A DNA stretch of 64,000 nt from Bacillus subtilis (GCA_021733665.1 JAHREI010000001.1:1-64000); one strand, 5' to 3'. Positions 43,116 to 53,139 are shown, counted from the first letter of the stretch. Made by a program: numbers and translations. The notes: generated by a model not told the origin, from the letters alone.

Positions 43116-45641
43116 ATGGGAACCGGATCTTTAATGCCAGAGTCCGATACAAGACCTGTTCTTAAAGCTGACAGCAAGCTCTATCGCCTGCGGGTCAAAG
43201 CAGCGCTGGTCTTATGCTTTGAGCGTCTGTGGCCGCTTCTGCTACCTATTTTGCTGTTACTTGCGCTATCAGCAAGTCTGGCATGGCTTGGCCTGTTCCG
43301 GATGATGCCGCGCTGGCTGCATCTCACAGTTCTCACGGTTTTTGCTCTCGCGTTTCTCTACAGCCTGTTTCGTTTTCACCGCTTTCGGTTGCCGGATGAG
43401 CAGACGATCAACAGCCGGATTGAGCGTGAAAACGATCTGCAGCACAGCCCGCTGCAAATCAATGACGACCAGCTTGCCGGACAAAGCGGCGATCCGCTGG
43501 CGCAGGCGCTCTGGCTGGAACACCGCAAACGTATGGCAGCTCTCACCGAGCGTTTGCACGGTTTTCTGCCCCATCCGGCTATTCCGCAACGCGACCCCTA
43601 TGCTCTTCGCGCCGTGGTCATTCTGCTGTTTGCGGCAACTGCGGCTTATTCTGTCAGTCCGTCTTCCGGAAAACTCAGTGATTTATGGACGCCACCGGCA
43701 GGCTTTGCAGGGCCGGAAGGCCGCATTGATGCATGGATTACTCCGCCCGCTTATACCGGCAAAGCGCCCGTCTTTTTAAGTGTTGCCACGACAGAGAGCA
43801 AACCTCTCGATGTGCCGCAGGGCAGTCTTCTCAGTGTGCAGATCAGCGGCAGTTCCCGCAATCAACTGACCCTGACCGGTGAGGACGGCAAATCCTATGC
43901 GGTTGAGGCCCAACCGGCATCTGGTGCTGCAGCAAATAGTACGAATTTTGAACTACCGCTTAGCAAATCCGTTACCGCACAATTACAGGCAGGGTCGCGT
44001 CAACAGGCATGGCAGTTTAATGTCACGCCGGACACAGCCCCTGTCGTCGAATTTACCCGTAATCCGACCTATGCGCTCAATGGTACGCTGGAGCTCCACT
44101 ATAAAGTGAGTGATGATTACGGCGTCACCAAGTTACAGTCTGATATCAAGTTACTGGAGCAGCCGGAAGCAGCCGGTGCGTCACTGACTGATGCGCCGGA
44201 ATTGCGGCTGACATTGCCGAAACGCGGCAAAAATAGTGCGGATGAAATCACTGCGCTTCAGGATCTGACCATGCATCCGTGGGCGGGCAAATATGTCTCC
44301 CTGCAAATTCAGGCAACAGATGACGCCGGACAGACAGGCATAAGCAAAGAAATCCGCTTTGTGCTGCCGCAACGCCCGTTTGTTAATCCGCTGGCGCGTG
44401 CCGTTGCCGAGCAACGTCAGACACTGGCACTGGACAGTAATCAGAAAACCTCTGTTATCCAGATGCTGGATGCATTGACCATGCATCCGCAAACTACCAT
44501 TGCCAATATCAGCCATTATTTGGGTCTGCGCTCAGTACGGGAACGCCTGAAACTGGCGCGCAATGATGCGGATTTGCGTGAGATCGTTGATTATATGTGG
44601 AATGTGGCGCGCGGGATCGAAGACGGTCAGCTTTCCGATGCGGAAAAAGCACTGCGTGCGGCACAGGAAGCGCTCAGTCAGGCTTTGCAGAGCAATGCCG
44701 GTCCTGAGGAAATCGCCCGTCTGACGCAAGAACTGCGCGAAGCCATGAACCGGTACTTAAACGAAATGGCACGCCGTCAGCAAAATAATCCAAACCAGAA
44801 TACCCAAAATAATCAGAATGTCCGCGTGCTCAGCCAGCGTGACATTGACCGGATGATGCAGCAGATTGAAGATCTGGCACGTTCAGGCAATCATGCAGAA
44901 GCACAGCGAATGCTACAGCAGTTGCAGGAAATGCTGAACAATCTGCAACCGGGGCAAAGCGCACAGCAAGGTCAGGGACAAGGCCAAGGTCAGGGCAATG
45001 GTGCGCAAGAGCAGCTCAACAAGCTGGGTGACCTGATGCGCCGCCAGCAGGAGCTGATGAACGAGACTTTCAAGCTCGACCAGCAACTGACGGAAACCGA
45101 CGATTATAATTATGACGGTGAAGGCGATCAAAGCCAGAAAAACGGCAACTCACGACAAGAGACCGAGCAGGCGCTCAAAGACTTGCAACAACAGCAGCGT
45201 GATTTGCAAAGTGAGTTAAACAAGCTGACCGACGACTTGAAAAAGCAAGGTCTGGAATCCTCCAAGGAAATGGATCAGGCACATAACTCTATGGACCGTG
45301 CAGGTCGTTCACTTGGTAATGCTGAAAGCGGAAAGGCGACTGATCAGCAAGCCGAAGCACTGGATGCCTTGCGTCGCGGCGCCCGTTCCATGATGCAGCA
45401 ATTGCAAGAGGCACAGGGGCAAGGCGACGGTCAGGGACAGCAAAATGGTGAAGCCCGTGACCCGCTGGGGCGCGAAACCGGTCAGGGCAGTTCCGATGGA
45501 AAAGGCACACAGCTGCCGAACCAGATTGATATTCAAAAAGCGCGGCGCATTCTTGACGAAATCCGCAAAAAGCTCGGCGATGCTTTAAGCCCGCTGCAGG
45601 AAAAAGAGTATCTGGAACGTCTGCTACAACGCGATCAATAA
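43116..45641 (+). CDS. TIGR02302 / DUF4175 family protein
   Basis: An 841-residue protein with two membrane helices near the N-terminus (about 40-85), a third around residues 160-175, a central part with beta-rich segments, and a C-terminal half rich in Gln and Glu with long coiled-coil-like stretches and a GQGQGQGQG run (about 620-630). This matches the TIGR02302 family of Hyphomicrobiales. Its function is unknown; the layout suggests a membrane-anchored scaffold. It begins 16 bp after the LptM-like gene and may share its transcript; an in-frame ATG at 43134 is an alternative start. Confidence 0.88.
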   Translation: MGTGSLMPESDTRPVLKADSKLYRLRVKAALVLCFERLWPLLLPILLLLALSASLAWLGLFRMMPRWLHLTVLTVFALAFLYSLFRFHRFRLPDEQTINSRIERENDLQHSPLQINDDQLAGQSGDPLAQALWLEHRKRMAALTERLHGFLPHPAIPQRDPYALRAVVILLFAATAAYSVSPSSGKLSDLWTPPAGFAGPEGRIDAWITPPAYTGKAPVFLSVATTESKPLDVPQGSLLSVQISGSSRNQLTLTGEDGKSYAVEAQPASGAAANSTNFELPLSKSVTAQLQAGSRQQAWQFNVTPDTAPVVEFTRNPTYALNGTLELHYKVSDDYGVTKLQSDIKLLEQPEAAGASLTDAPELRLTLPKRGKNSADEITALQDLTMHPWAGKYVSLQIQATDDAGQTGISKEIRFVLPQRPFVNPLARAVAEQRQTLALDSNQKTSVIQMLDALTMHPQTTIANISHYLGLRSVRERLKLARNDADLREIVDYMWNVARGIEDGQLSDAEKALRAAQEALSQALQSNAGPEEIARLTQELREAMNRYLNEMARRQQNNPNQNTQNNQNVRVLSQRDIDRMMQQIEDLARSGNHAEAQRMLQQLQEMLNNLQPGQSAQQGQGQGQGQGNGAQEQLNKLGDLMRRQQELMNETFKLDQQLTETDDYNYDGEGDQSQKNGNSRQETEQALKDLQQQQRDLQSELNKLTDDLKKQGLESSKEMDQAHNSMDRAGRSLGNAESGKATDQQAEALDALRRGARSMMQQLQEAQGQGDGQGQQNGEARDPLGRETGQGSSDGKGTQLPNQIDIQKARRILDEIRKKLGDALSPLQEKEYLERLLQRDQ

Positions 45642-45649
45642 TGAATAAT

Positions 45650-45684
45650 AAAAAAGCCGCTCATCTGCATGAGCGGCTTTTTTT
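45650..45684. terminator. bidirectional terminator between the TIGR02302 gene and hpt
   Basis: AAAAAAGCCGCTCAT and ATGAGCGGCTTTTTT form a 15-bp stem with T/A runs on both sides. Confidence 0.9.
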
Positions 45685-45704
45685 ATAAATATATCCGAAG
45701 CGGA

Positions 45705-46250
45705 TTATTTCGGCTCATCCATGACGCGGCCGACATAAGGCAGCTGACGGAAGGAATGCGCGACATCCATGCCGTATCCGACCACAAAATAATCTGGGCA
45801 TTCGAAAGCGGTGAAATCCGCATAGAGATCAAGCTTGCGGTGTCCCGGCTTGTCCAGCAATACGGCAATGCTGACGCTGCGCGCACCGCGCGACATCATC
45901 AACTCGCGGACAAAGTTCAGCGTCTTACCGGATTCAAGAATATCATCAATCAGCAGAACATCACGGCCTTCAACTTCACTGTCGATATCGCGAACGAGGC
46001 GAATATCACCGCCCTTGGTGCCTGCGCCATAGCTGGATACGGTGATGAATTCCACATCCGGCTCAACACCGGCATCGTGCATCGCGCGGATCAGATCCGC
46101 TGCAAAAATAAATGAGCCTTTGAGAATAGAAACCGCCAGCGGTCGTTCCAGCTTACGCTCAGCAATTTTTTGTGCCAGTTCACGATTGCGCTCAGCAATC
46201 TGCTCTGCACTGAAAAGGACTTCAATATTTCTGCCACCTACATTAGGCAT
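45705..46250 (-). CDS. hpt: hypoxanthine phosphoribosyltransferase
   Basis: A 181-residue purine salvage enzyme that joins hypoxanthine (or guanine) to PRPP. The PRPP-binding signature is VLLIDDILESGKTL, and ILKGSFIFAADL and GHRKLDLYADFTAF are other conserved segments. I chose the ATG at 46250 (GGAGA upstream); a 16-residue longer frame lacks conservation. Single gene, convergent with the TIGR02302 gene. Confidence 0.94.
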   Translation of the reverse strand: MPNVGGRNIEVLFSAEQIAERNRELAQKIAERKLERPLAVSILKGSFIFAADLIRAMHDAGVEPDVEFITVSSYGAGTKGGDIRLVRDIDSEVEGRDVLLIDDILESGKTLNFVRELMMSRGARSVSIAVLLDKPGHRKLDLYADFTAFECPDYFVVGYGMDVAHSFRQLPYVGRVMDEPK

Positions 46251-46474
46251 AAACACGTCTCCGGTCTTTATCCGATTATACCGAAATAGCTCCGGCAAGA
46301 AAAAAGTAGCTGTTACAGCACTACGCCCTTGGCTGAAAGGGCAGTTTTACATTATTTGCCTTTGTTGCGCATCAAATCTGCGTTTTCGATGGTTATACAC
46401 AAGCGGCTCGCAGAGAAGGCATCACAAAATTTCTGTTCTTTTTTCAACCTCAAAATGCCAAACTTGCATGCAGA
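46251..46474. other. non-coding interval between hpt and ftsE
   Basis: About 300 bp between divergent genes. I see no open frame or repeat of note apart from the CtrA site listed separately; it holds the two promoters. Confidence 0.5.
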
Positions 46475-46490
46475 TTAACGCGAGATTAAC
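46475..46490 (+). promoter_or_regulatory. CtrA binding site upstream of ftsE
   Basis: TTAAC-GCGAGA-TTAAC (TTAA at 46475 and 46486, seven bases between; both halves followed by C) is a full CtrA consensus site, 62 bp before the ftsE start. Confidence 0.65.
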
Positions 46491-46551
46491 CACATCAGTC
46501 AATGGTCGGCAATCATAAGACGCTGAGCAAAAACAATCGGGAAACTGGACA

Positions 46552-47211
46552 GTGATTCGTTTTGAAAATGTAGGGTTACGCTACGGCATGGGATCGGAAA
46601 TCCTGCGGGATGTTTCCTTTCATATTCCGCCGCGCTCCTTTCAGTTTCTCACCGGCCCGTCCGGTGCAGGTAAAACATCACTGATGCGCCTGCTGTTCAT
46701 GGCGCTCAAACCGACGCGCGGCCTGATCAGCATTTTTGGTAAAGATATTTCCACAATGGAACGCAGCGAAATTCCGCTGCTGCGCCGCCGTATCGGCATC
46801 GTCTTTCAGGATTTTCGCCTGCTTGACCATATGACCACCTATGAAAATGTAGCACTGCCTCTACGCGTGCGCGGCAAGGAAGAAGCAACCTACCGCCACG
46901 AAGTGCAGGAGCTGATGCAGTGGGTCGGGCTGGGTGATCGTATGCATGTTCTGCCGCCGGTATTGTCCGGCGGGGAAAAGCAGCGTGCAGCAATTGCACG
47001 TGCACTGATTGACCAGCCGGAAATTCTGCTGGCGGATGAGCCCACCGGTAACGTTGATCCGCCGCTGGCGCGCCGTTTGCTGCGCCTGTTTGCCGAGCTT
47101 AACCGCTCCGGCACCGCCGTTATCATTGCCACGCACGATCTGACTCTGATGGATCAGGTTGATGCGCGCCGTATGATTCTGGATCAGGGAAGGCTGGATA
47201 TTTATGGCTGA
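46552..47211 (+). CDS. ftsE: cell division ATP-binding protein FtsE
   Basis: A 219-residue ABC ATPase that works with FtsX to activate peptidoglycan hydrolases at the septum. Walker A is GPSGAGKTSLMRLL, signature LSGGEKQRAAIARALI, Walker B ILLADEPTGNVD. The start is GTG (46552); no ATG lies at an equivalent place upstream. It overlaps the ftsX start by eight bases. A CtrA site upstream suggests cell-cycle control. Confidence 0.95.
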   Translation: MIRFENVGLRYGMGSEILRDVSFHIPPRSFQFLTGPSGAGKTSLMRLLFMALKPTRGLISIFGKDISTMERSEIPLLRRRIGIVFQDFRLLDHMTTYENVALPLRVRGKEEATYRHEVQELMQWVGLGDRMHVLPPVLSGGEKQRAAIARALIDQPEILLADEPTGNVDPPLARRLLRLFAELNRSGTAVIIATHDLTLMDQVDARRMILDQGRLDIYG

Positions 47212-48199
47212 CCTGCGCGCAATGATTGATCATTATCACGGAATTTTTCTGGAACTGCTCGGCAAGCGCAAGCGCGAAAAGCGCGGACCGACACCGATTG
47301 TGCCACCGGTCAGTGTTTCCGGTACGACGCTGATCACGGTGATCGCGATCATGACTTTTCTCGCCTGTCTCACGATTGGCGGGGTCAGTCTGGTTCGCAC
47401 TTCCGCTGCTCAATGGCAAAGCCAGATTTCACGCGAGGCAACAATCCAGATCCGCCCTGTAGAGGGACAGGACATGGAGGTTGCCCTTGCGCAGGCAGGT
47501 CAGATCGCATCCGGTTTTGCCGGTGTGACCGGTACAAGCATTGTTGACCGCGCCGCCACAGCCCGCCTGCTTGAGCCGTGGCTAGGCACTGGTCTGGACA
47601 TTGACGAATTGCCGGTACCACGCCTTGTCGTTGTCACGATTGACGAGCAAAGCCCTCCGGATTTTGAAACGCTGCGCACTGAGCTGCAAAAAAACATTCC
47701 GGGCGCGAGCTTTGATGATCACCGCACATGGGTGGATCGTCTGGTCTCAATGGCGCATACAACCGTGTTGATTGGTATGGGTGTGTTGTTCCTGATGCTG
47801 TCCGCCACTGTGCTGACGGTTATTTTCGCTACGCGCGGTGCAATGGCCGGTAACAGCCATATTATTGAAGTACTGCATTTTATCGGTGCTGAAGCCCGTT
47901 TTGTTGCCCGTGAATTTGAATGGCACTTCTTTCGCACGGCGCTCAAAGGGGCATGTTTTGGTGGCATTGCAGCTTTGCTGGTGTTTTTGATTGTCTCCTG
48001 GTGGACATCACGCAATCTGGCTACACCGGAAGGTGATCAGGCAGCAGCACTGTTTGGCAGTTTCTCCATCAGCCGTGAAGGCTATATCGGTATTGCGGCC
48101 ACGATCATTATCGTCAGCATTCTCACGATGCTAACAAGCCGCCTTACCGTTATCCGGCAGCTCAAAGACATGGACAGTATCAGCGGCAGCAAAGATTAG
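47204..48199 (+). CDS. ftsX: cell division protein FtsX
   Basis: A 331-residue membrane partner of FtsE. Four helices are predicted: one near residues 45-65, a large periplasmic loop (about 70-185) that regulates hydrolase activators, and three helices in the last 150 residues. The family tail GEARFVAREFEWHF is present. It is translationally coupled to ftsE. Confidence 0.92.
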   Translation: MADLRAMIDHYHGIFLELLGKRKREKRGPTPIVPPVSVSGTTLITVIAIMTFLACLTIGGVSLVRTSAAQWQSQISREATIQIRPVEGQDMEVALAQAGQIASGFAGVTGTSIVDRAATARLLEPWLGTGLDIDELPVPRLVVVTIDEQSPPDFETLRTELQKNIPGASFDDHRTWVDRLVSMAHTTVLIGMGVLFLMLSATVLTVIFATRGAMAGNSHIIEVLHFIGAEARFVAREFEWHFFRTALKGACFGGIAALLVFLIVSWWTSRNLATPEGDQAAALFGSFSISREGYIGIAATIIIVSILTMLTSRLTVIRQLKDMDSISGSKD

Positions 48200-48324
48200 G
48201 CATGCCTTGAAATAGTGAACAGAAGCATTCCCTACACTACCGGAACTGCTTTATACTGAAAGACTGATTTGCGCTGATTATGCTAATCTGAGTTGATACG
48301 AATATATAAACAGGCCCGACGGCA

Positions 48325-49050
48325 ATGCATGTGCAACACAAAGCTTCTAACTCTGCGGATCATATCCCGCATGATGCTGCACAACCGGCAGAAACTGCCG
48401 GTCAGCATGCCCGTGAGCAGCATTCAGAAAAGAGTGTTATCCGGCATTGGCTGAAACGTCTGCGTCGCCGTATTCCACCTGTTGCTGTCGTACTCTTCTC
48501 ACTCATAGTAGCTCTGGGTATCGGTTTTGTTATTTTCAGTGAACATGTCAGCAATTTAGAAGCACCGGCTTCTGATCAGAAAGCTGATGCGATTATTGTC
48601 CTCACCGGCGGCAAGTCTCGTATTGAGGTCGCATTGGAACTGCTGGCTGAAAAGCGCGGCGAACGCCTGCTGATCAGCGGCGTGCATCCCTCAACAAGGC
48701 GCGAAGCTCTGCAGCGGATTACCGGTGCTGATGCCGCGCTCTTTGCCTGCTGCGTTGATCTTGACCGTTCTGCACTCAATACTATCGGCAATGCGGTTGA
48801 GAGTGCCAAATGGATCAGACAACATAATTACAAACGCATTTTCATTGTGACGAATAATTATCACATGCCGCGTTCTATTCTGGAATTGTCACGCCATATT
48901 CCGGATGTCGAGCTGATCCCCTATCCGGTCATTAACAGCGATCTGAAAAATAACTGGATGCATCAGGGTGATACGCTGCGCGTACTCTTCACCGAATATA
49001 TCAAATATATCGGCGCTCTTGCCCATTTCAGCCTTGCTCAGGGCAGCTAA
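48325..49050 (+). CDS. YdcF/ElyC family protein (DUF218)
   Basis: A 241-residue membrane-anchored protein: about 50 cytoplasmic residues rich in Ala/His, one helix (PVAVVLFSLIVALGIGFVIF, about 53-72) and a DUF218 periplasmic domain with ADAIIVLTGGKSRIEVALEL and FIVTNNYHMPRSILEL. ElyC and SanA relatives act in cell-envelope synthesis. It follows ftsEX by 125 bp and precedes plsC. Confidence 0.9.
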   Translation: MHVQHKASNSADHIPHDAAQPAETAGQHAREQHSEKSVIRHWLKRLRRRIPPVAVVLFSLIVALGIGFVIFSEHVSNLEAPASDQKADAIIVLTGGKSRIEVALELLAEKRGERLLISGVHPSTRREALQRITGADAALFACCVDLDRSALNTIGNAVESAKWIRQHNYKRIFIVTNNYHMPRSILELSRHIPDVELIPYPVINSDLKNNWMHQGDTLRVLFTEYIKYIGALAHFSLAQGS

Positions 49051-49181
49051 ATTAAAAGCGCGGGCTCATACCGTGCATGTCCGGAATTGATAAGCGTCAG
49101 GTTTTCTTCTATTTGAAGTACCGCTCCGTTTAAAACAGAGTGATTTACCTGTCATGCACTCATAAAAGGCTGATACAAGAT

Positions 49182-50000
49182 ATGATCATAGCCATCCGGT
49201 CAGTGCTGTTTAATCTGGCATTCTATATCAGCCTGATCATCCAGATGATTCTGTTTCTCCCGCTCACATTGCTGCTGCCGCGCAAAAAAGCATGGATCGT
49301 TCCTAAATTCTGGGCGCGCTCCAATCTTTTCCTGCAAAAATATATTGCAGGCACCGATTTTGTGGTCGAAGGCGCAGAGAACCTGCCGGAGGGTGCCTAT
49401 ATTTGCGCACCAAAGCATCAGTCATTCTGGGACGTCTATGCCTTTTTGTCCTATATTCCGGATCCGGTTTATATTCTGAAACGCGACCTGATGCGCATTC
49501 CGCTGTTCGGCTGGTATCTGAAAAAGATGAAAATGATTCCGGTTGATCGCGGAACAGGGATCAAAGCCCTGCATTCCATTTCCGGAGGCACGCAGGAAGC
49601 AATCGCAGACGGCCGCCAGATCATGATCTATCCGGAAGGCACACGCCGTGCACCAGGAGCAGAACCGGCCTATAAATATGGCATTGTACATCTTTATATG
49701 AATCTCGGCCTGCCGGTGGTTCCTATTGCCCATAATGCCGGTCTGTACTGGCCGCGCCGCAAATTCATGCGCTATCCGGGCACAGTACGTTGCCGCATTC
49801 TGCCGCCTATTGAACCGGGGCTCGACAAAGAGACCTTTTTACAGCGTTTGATTGAAGCCACAGAGACTGCTTGCGACGAGTTTCTTGTTCAGGCCTCGCA
49901 GGATAAAAATCCGCCACCAATGCCTGCCACCGCCAAAGCTCGCCTTGCCGAGTTGAAAGCACAGCAGAGCAACACCGCCGACACGCCACCCAAAGCCTGA
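49182..50000 (+). CDS. plsC: 1-acyl-sn-glycerol-3-phosphate acyltransferase
   Basis: A 272-residue integral-membrane acyltransferase that makes phosphatidic acid. The catalytic HX4D motif is HQSFWD (His79, Asp84) and the EGTR substrate motif begins at Glu152. One N-terminal helix anchors it. I took the ATG at 49182; the longer frame from 49140 adds 14 residues with no better site. The C-terminal tail (PATAKARLAELKAQQSN) is disordered. Confidence 0.92.
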   Translation: MIIAIRSVLFNLAFYISLIIQMILFLPLTLLLPRKKAWIVPKFWARSNLFLQKYIAGTDFVVEGAENLPEGAYICAPKHQSFWDVYAFLSYIPDPVYILKRDLMRIPLFGWYLKKMKMIPVDRGTGIKALHSISGGTQEAIADGRQIMIYPEGTRRAPGAEPAYKYGIVHLYMNLGLPVVPIAHNAGLYWPRRKFMRYPGTVRCRILPPIEPGLDKETFLQRLIEATETACDEFLVQASQDKNPPPMPATAKARLAELKAQQSNTADTPPKA

Positions 50001-50112
50001 CCGTGTTTCAAATTTCACGGACATGACAATAAGCCGCTTTATAAGAAATTGCGTTTTTGTTGCACGGTTTCACGAAAACCGATATCAGAACGCCAAATGA
50101 AAGGACACGCCC

Positions 50113-50646
50113 ATGAATATTGATGCCATTTCCATCGGCTCCAACCCTCCTGAAGACGTTAACGTCATCATCGAAGTACCGGTCGGTGGCCATCCGATTA
50201 AATACGAGATGGACAAAGAATCCGGCGCCTTGATGGTTGACCGCTTCCTCTATACTCCAATGACCTATCCGGGCAATTACGGCTTTGTACCGCACACATT
50301 ATCTGAAGATGGTGACCCGATTGACGTTCTGGTTTGCAATACCCGCCCGCTGATTCCGGGCTGCGTGATCAATGTTCGCCCGATCGGCGTTCTGATCATG
50401 GAAGACAATGCCGGTAAAGACGAGAAAATCATTGCCGTTCCGACACCAAAACTGACCCGTCGTTATGAAAAAGTTCATAACTACACCGATCTGCCAGAAA
50501 TCACTCTGCAGCAGATTGCCCATTTCTTTGAACATTACAAAGATCTGGAGCCAGGCAAATGGGTGAAAATCGGTGACTGGGGCGATGAAGATTACGCACG
50601 TAAATTCATCGTTGAAGCGATCGAACGCGCTAAAAACGCTAAATAA
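50113..50646 (+). CDS. ppa: inorganic pyrophosphatase
   Basis: A family I soluble pyrophosphatase of 177 residues, hydrolysing PPi to drive biosynthesis. The signature DGDPIDVLV and the segments [15 protein letters not shown] and [12 protein letters not shown] carry the Mg2+ site. An AAAGGA site precedes the ATG. Confidence 0.97.
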   Translation: MNIDAISIGSNPPEDVNVIIEVPVGGHPIKYEMDKESGALMVDRFLYTPMTYPGNYGFVPHTLSEDGDPIDVLVCNTRPLIPGCVINVRPIGVLIMEDNAGKDEKIIAVPTPKLTRRYEKVHNYTDLPEITLQQIAHFFEHYKDLEPGKWVKIGDWGDEDYARKFIVEAIERAKNAK

Positions 50647-50689
50647 TTGCTATATGGCCAGTCTCCCAAGTGGCCATATTCCAGCAACT

Positions 50690-50793
50690 AGAGCATAATT
50701 CCTTAAACTTGGATCAGTTTAAGGTGAAATTATGCTCTAATTTTAAAGTGTTAGAGCGACCTTTGTATGCCAAGTATGGCACACGGCGCTCTA
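50690..50793. repeat. two adjacent palindromic elements after ppa
   Basis: The first (50690-50740) is TAGAGCATAATT-CCTTAAAC with its complement GTTTAAGG-AAATTATGCTCTA. The second (about 50751-50793) is TTAGAGCG-TGCC / GGCA-CGCTCTAA. They are RIME-like but differ in the middle. Confidence 0.6.
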
Positions 50794-50795
50794 AT

Positions 50796-50827
50796 AAAAA
50801 AACCCGCTTTTCAGCGGGTTTTTTTTA
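50796..50827. terminator. bidirectional terminator between ppa and yggT
   Basis: AACCCGCT and AGCGGGTT with a T run on one side and an A run on the other. Confidence 0.85.
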
Positions 50828-50831
50828 TGGA

Positions 50832-51125
50832 TTAGCTCAGGAGTATCGGAGCCAGTGTATTCCACATGAACTGGCGGATGAAGAAGATTGCCAGCAGCAG
50901 CACGATCGGTGAAATATCAATACCACCGAGATCCGGCAGGATTTTACGGATCGGACGCAGAGCCGGTTCTGTCACTTTGTAAAGAAATTCACCAATAGAG
51001 GCGACAAAGCGATTGCGGGAGTTGACCACATTAAAAGCGTACAACCAGGAAAACACTGCACTGGCAATGATGATCCAGGTATAAATATCCAGCGCCAGAT
51101 CAACGGTGCGCAAAACTGCGAGCAT
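50832..51125 (-). CDS. YggT family membrane protein
   Basis: A 97-residue inner-membrane protein with two helices ([22 protein letters not shown]; then [19 protein letters not shown]) flanking [20 protein letters not shown], the YggT hallmark. The family is linked to cell division or osmotic stress in some organisms, but its exact function is not known. Confidence 0.92.
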   Translation of the reverse strand: MLAVLRTVDLALDIYTWIIIASAVFSWLYAFNVVNSRNRFVASIGEFLYKVTEPALRPIRKILPDLGGIDISPIVLLLAIFFIRQFMWNTLAPILLS

Positions 51126-51263
51126 AAATGTCTCCTACTCAATCGGACTATGCGATGCTGCCAGAACGGCAAAAAGTACAACACATTTAAACAGCGATCA
51201 TGTCATTCACAAGATCACAGACCTCAAAATATCTGTCTGTCTGTTTGTAAATCCGGTATTTCT

Positions 51264-51851
51264 TCAGGAAACAGAGGACGGCAACAGTTCTAATACAGCC
51301 TCTAACAGCTCATCGCGAATATCCATCATCTGCAAATGCTGTACAGTGTTGATCACATAATCACAGTTGGGTCCCGCCTGACCGCACGCCTGCCCGACCA
51401 TTGCAGCCATAGCCTGCACATTCAAGCCACCAGCATATTGCATATGCAACGGGTCTGCCACATAGACCAGCGCCTCAATTTCACGGCCATCAGCCAATTC
51501 TACCGGCAAATATTTTTCAATATAAACACCACTCACCTGTTCGCGCTCACGCAGGTAATCCAGCACCGGCACTTTATGACCGGCAGCAACTCGAAAAGCC
51601 TGACCGTGACAAAAACCACCGCTGTTCAGACCGAGCACCAACCCCGGCAACTCCGGCGTGCCACGATAAACATGAGAATAAATACAAAGCGACCGGCTGA
51701 AACCGTGCAACAAGGCCGGAACACTTTCCGCACTGTCAAATCCAGGTCGCCACATCAGCGAACCATAGCCAAAAACCCACAAATCCGTACCGGTATCTGT
51801 CATTTTATCGCTCAGCATAATATCCGGTTGTAAACTCTGTTCGGAAGCCAT
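51264..51851 (-). CDS. gamma-glutamylcyclotransferase (ChaC-like)
   Basis: A 195-residue GGCT-fold enzyme that releases 5-oxoproline from glutathione. The substrate loop VFGYGSLMWRPGF is at about residues 25-37 and the catalytic Glu is in the REREQVSGVY segment. I chose MASEQSLQP at 51851, as the longer frame's N-terminus is not family-like, but the ribosome site is weak and the ATG at 51818 is an option. It is divergent from the DUF2125 gene. Confidence 0.9.
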   Translation of the reverse strand: MASEQSLQPDIMLSDKMTDTGTDLWVFGYGSLMWRPGFDSAESVPALLHGFSRSLCIYSHVYRGTPELPGLVLGLNSGGFCHGQAFRVAAGHKVPVLDYLREREQVSGVYIEKYLPVELADGREIEALVYVADPLHMQYAGGLNVQAMAAMVGQACGQAGPNCDYVINTVQHLQMMDIRDELLEAVLELLPSSVS

Positions 51852-52113
51852 TGGTTTACTTTTGCGTGTCACTTGAAATTCATATATTTCATAGTCAACA
51901 TTGGGATACAGTTTACACTTTTTGTGCTGTATTTCCCAACAGGTCACATTGTTCAGATCATTGTTTATGTAGAAAAATGTACCACAATAAGGTTTCTGTT
52001 TGAAAAACAACGATACCGGTTGATGCAATGTCAGTACAGCATTGTAATAGAAATATGATTATAAAAGAGTTTTTCTGCTCTCCCAGCAGAATGCCCTTTG
52101 CAATCCGAAAGGC

Positions 52114-53136
52114 ATGGCTATGGTAGCGAAATCGCGCCCTTCTCCGCAAAGCTCAAAGCGAATGACCAGGAGCATTCTGATTGCTCTGTCGGTTGTAGCT
52201 GTTTACACAGCGGGATGGTTCTATCTGGCTTCAATAGCAAAAGATCGTGTCCGCATGGAACTTGCCAAGGCAGCAGAACAGGCAAACAGCCTCGAATGCC
52301 AATCACTTTCTGCGCGCGGCTATCCGTTCTCGATGTATATAAGCTGCTCCGGCTTTAATTACCGCGATCAGAACCAGACATTGAATGCAGCAACCAGCGC
52401 GGTCGATGTCGGCGCATCCATTTTCTCTTTCCGTACAATTAAAGCGCAACTCACAGGTCCTGCTGCTGTTGCTTTATCCGGCGCAGATCCGGTCAAAGCA
52501 AACTGGAACAAACTGCAAGCGTCTGCTCGTACCGACGACCGCACAGCACAGGATATCAGTCTCAGCGCAGAAAATCTGCGCCTGCAAAGTGTGAAAACCG
52601 ATACGGATAGCAAAGCTCCGGTACTTTCACTGCAAGAAATGCAGTTTGATCTGAACAGTCTTGAAGAACCGCTGAAACTCAAAATAACTTTTGACGATCT
52701 GCAATTAAGTGGTGACACCCCACTGGCATCATTACCGGAGATGGATGGCCTGATCGATATCAGCTCTCCCGCTAGTCTGGCTTCGTTCAAAGAAGCTGAT
52801 GAAAACGGCAGCGTCTTACGCGGCAAAGCCCTGCAACTCAATCAGGTCTTGTTTTTCCTGCCTTCCGGCGCAAGTATCAGTCTCAATGGCCCTGTGACAA
52901 TTGATGATGAAGGGCTGACCAATGCCGATCTGAAAATCCGTCTGACTAATATGCCGGCACTCGGTCAGAGTTTGCAGGCGGCTTTTCCGGATCAGGTTAA
53001 AAACATCAACACTGTGATTTTTGCTCTCGGCTCCATGCCTAAAGATGAGTCCGGCGCAACGATCGTTCCGGTTCTGATCAAAGAAGGTAAAATCAGCGCA
53101 GGCTTTATCCCGCTAGGACGCGTACCACGCCTTTAA
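52114..53136 (+). CDS. DUF2125 domain-containing protein
   Basis: A 340-residue protein: one N-terminal helix (about 20-40), then a long periplasmic beta-rich domain rich in Ser/Ala with a CQSLSARGYPFSMYISCSGF pair of cysteines near residues 60-80. Matches the DUF2125 family of Hyphomicrobiales and usually lies, as here, between a gamma-glutamylcyclotransferase and tyrA. Function unknown. Confidence 0.88.
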   Translation: MAMVAKSRPSPQSSKRMTRSILIALSVVAVYTAGWFYLASIAKDRVRMELAKAAEQANSLECQSLSARGYPFSMYISCSGFNYRDQNQTLNAATSAVDVGASIFSFRTIKAQLTGPAAVALSGADPVKANWNKLQASARTDDRTAQDISLSAENLRLQSVKTDTDSKAPVLSLQEMQFDLNSLEEPLKLKITFDDLQLSGDTPLASLPEMDGLIDISSPASLASFKEADENGSVLRGKALQLNQVLFFLPSGASISLNGPVTIDDEGLTNADLKIRLTNMPALGQSLQAAFPDQVKNINTVIFALGSMPKDESGATIVPVLIKEGKISAGFIPLGRVPRL

Positions 53137-53139
53137 TAT

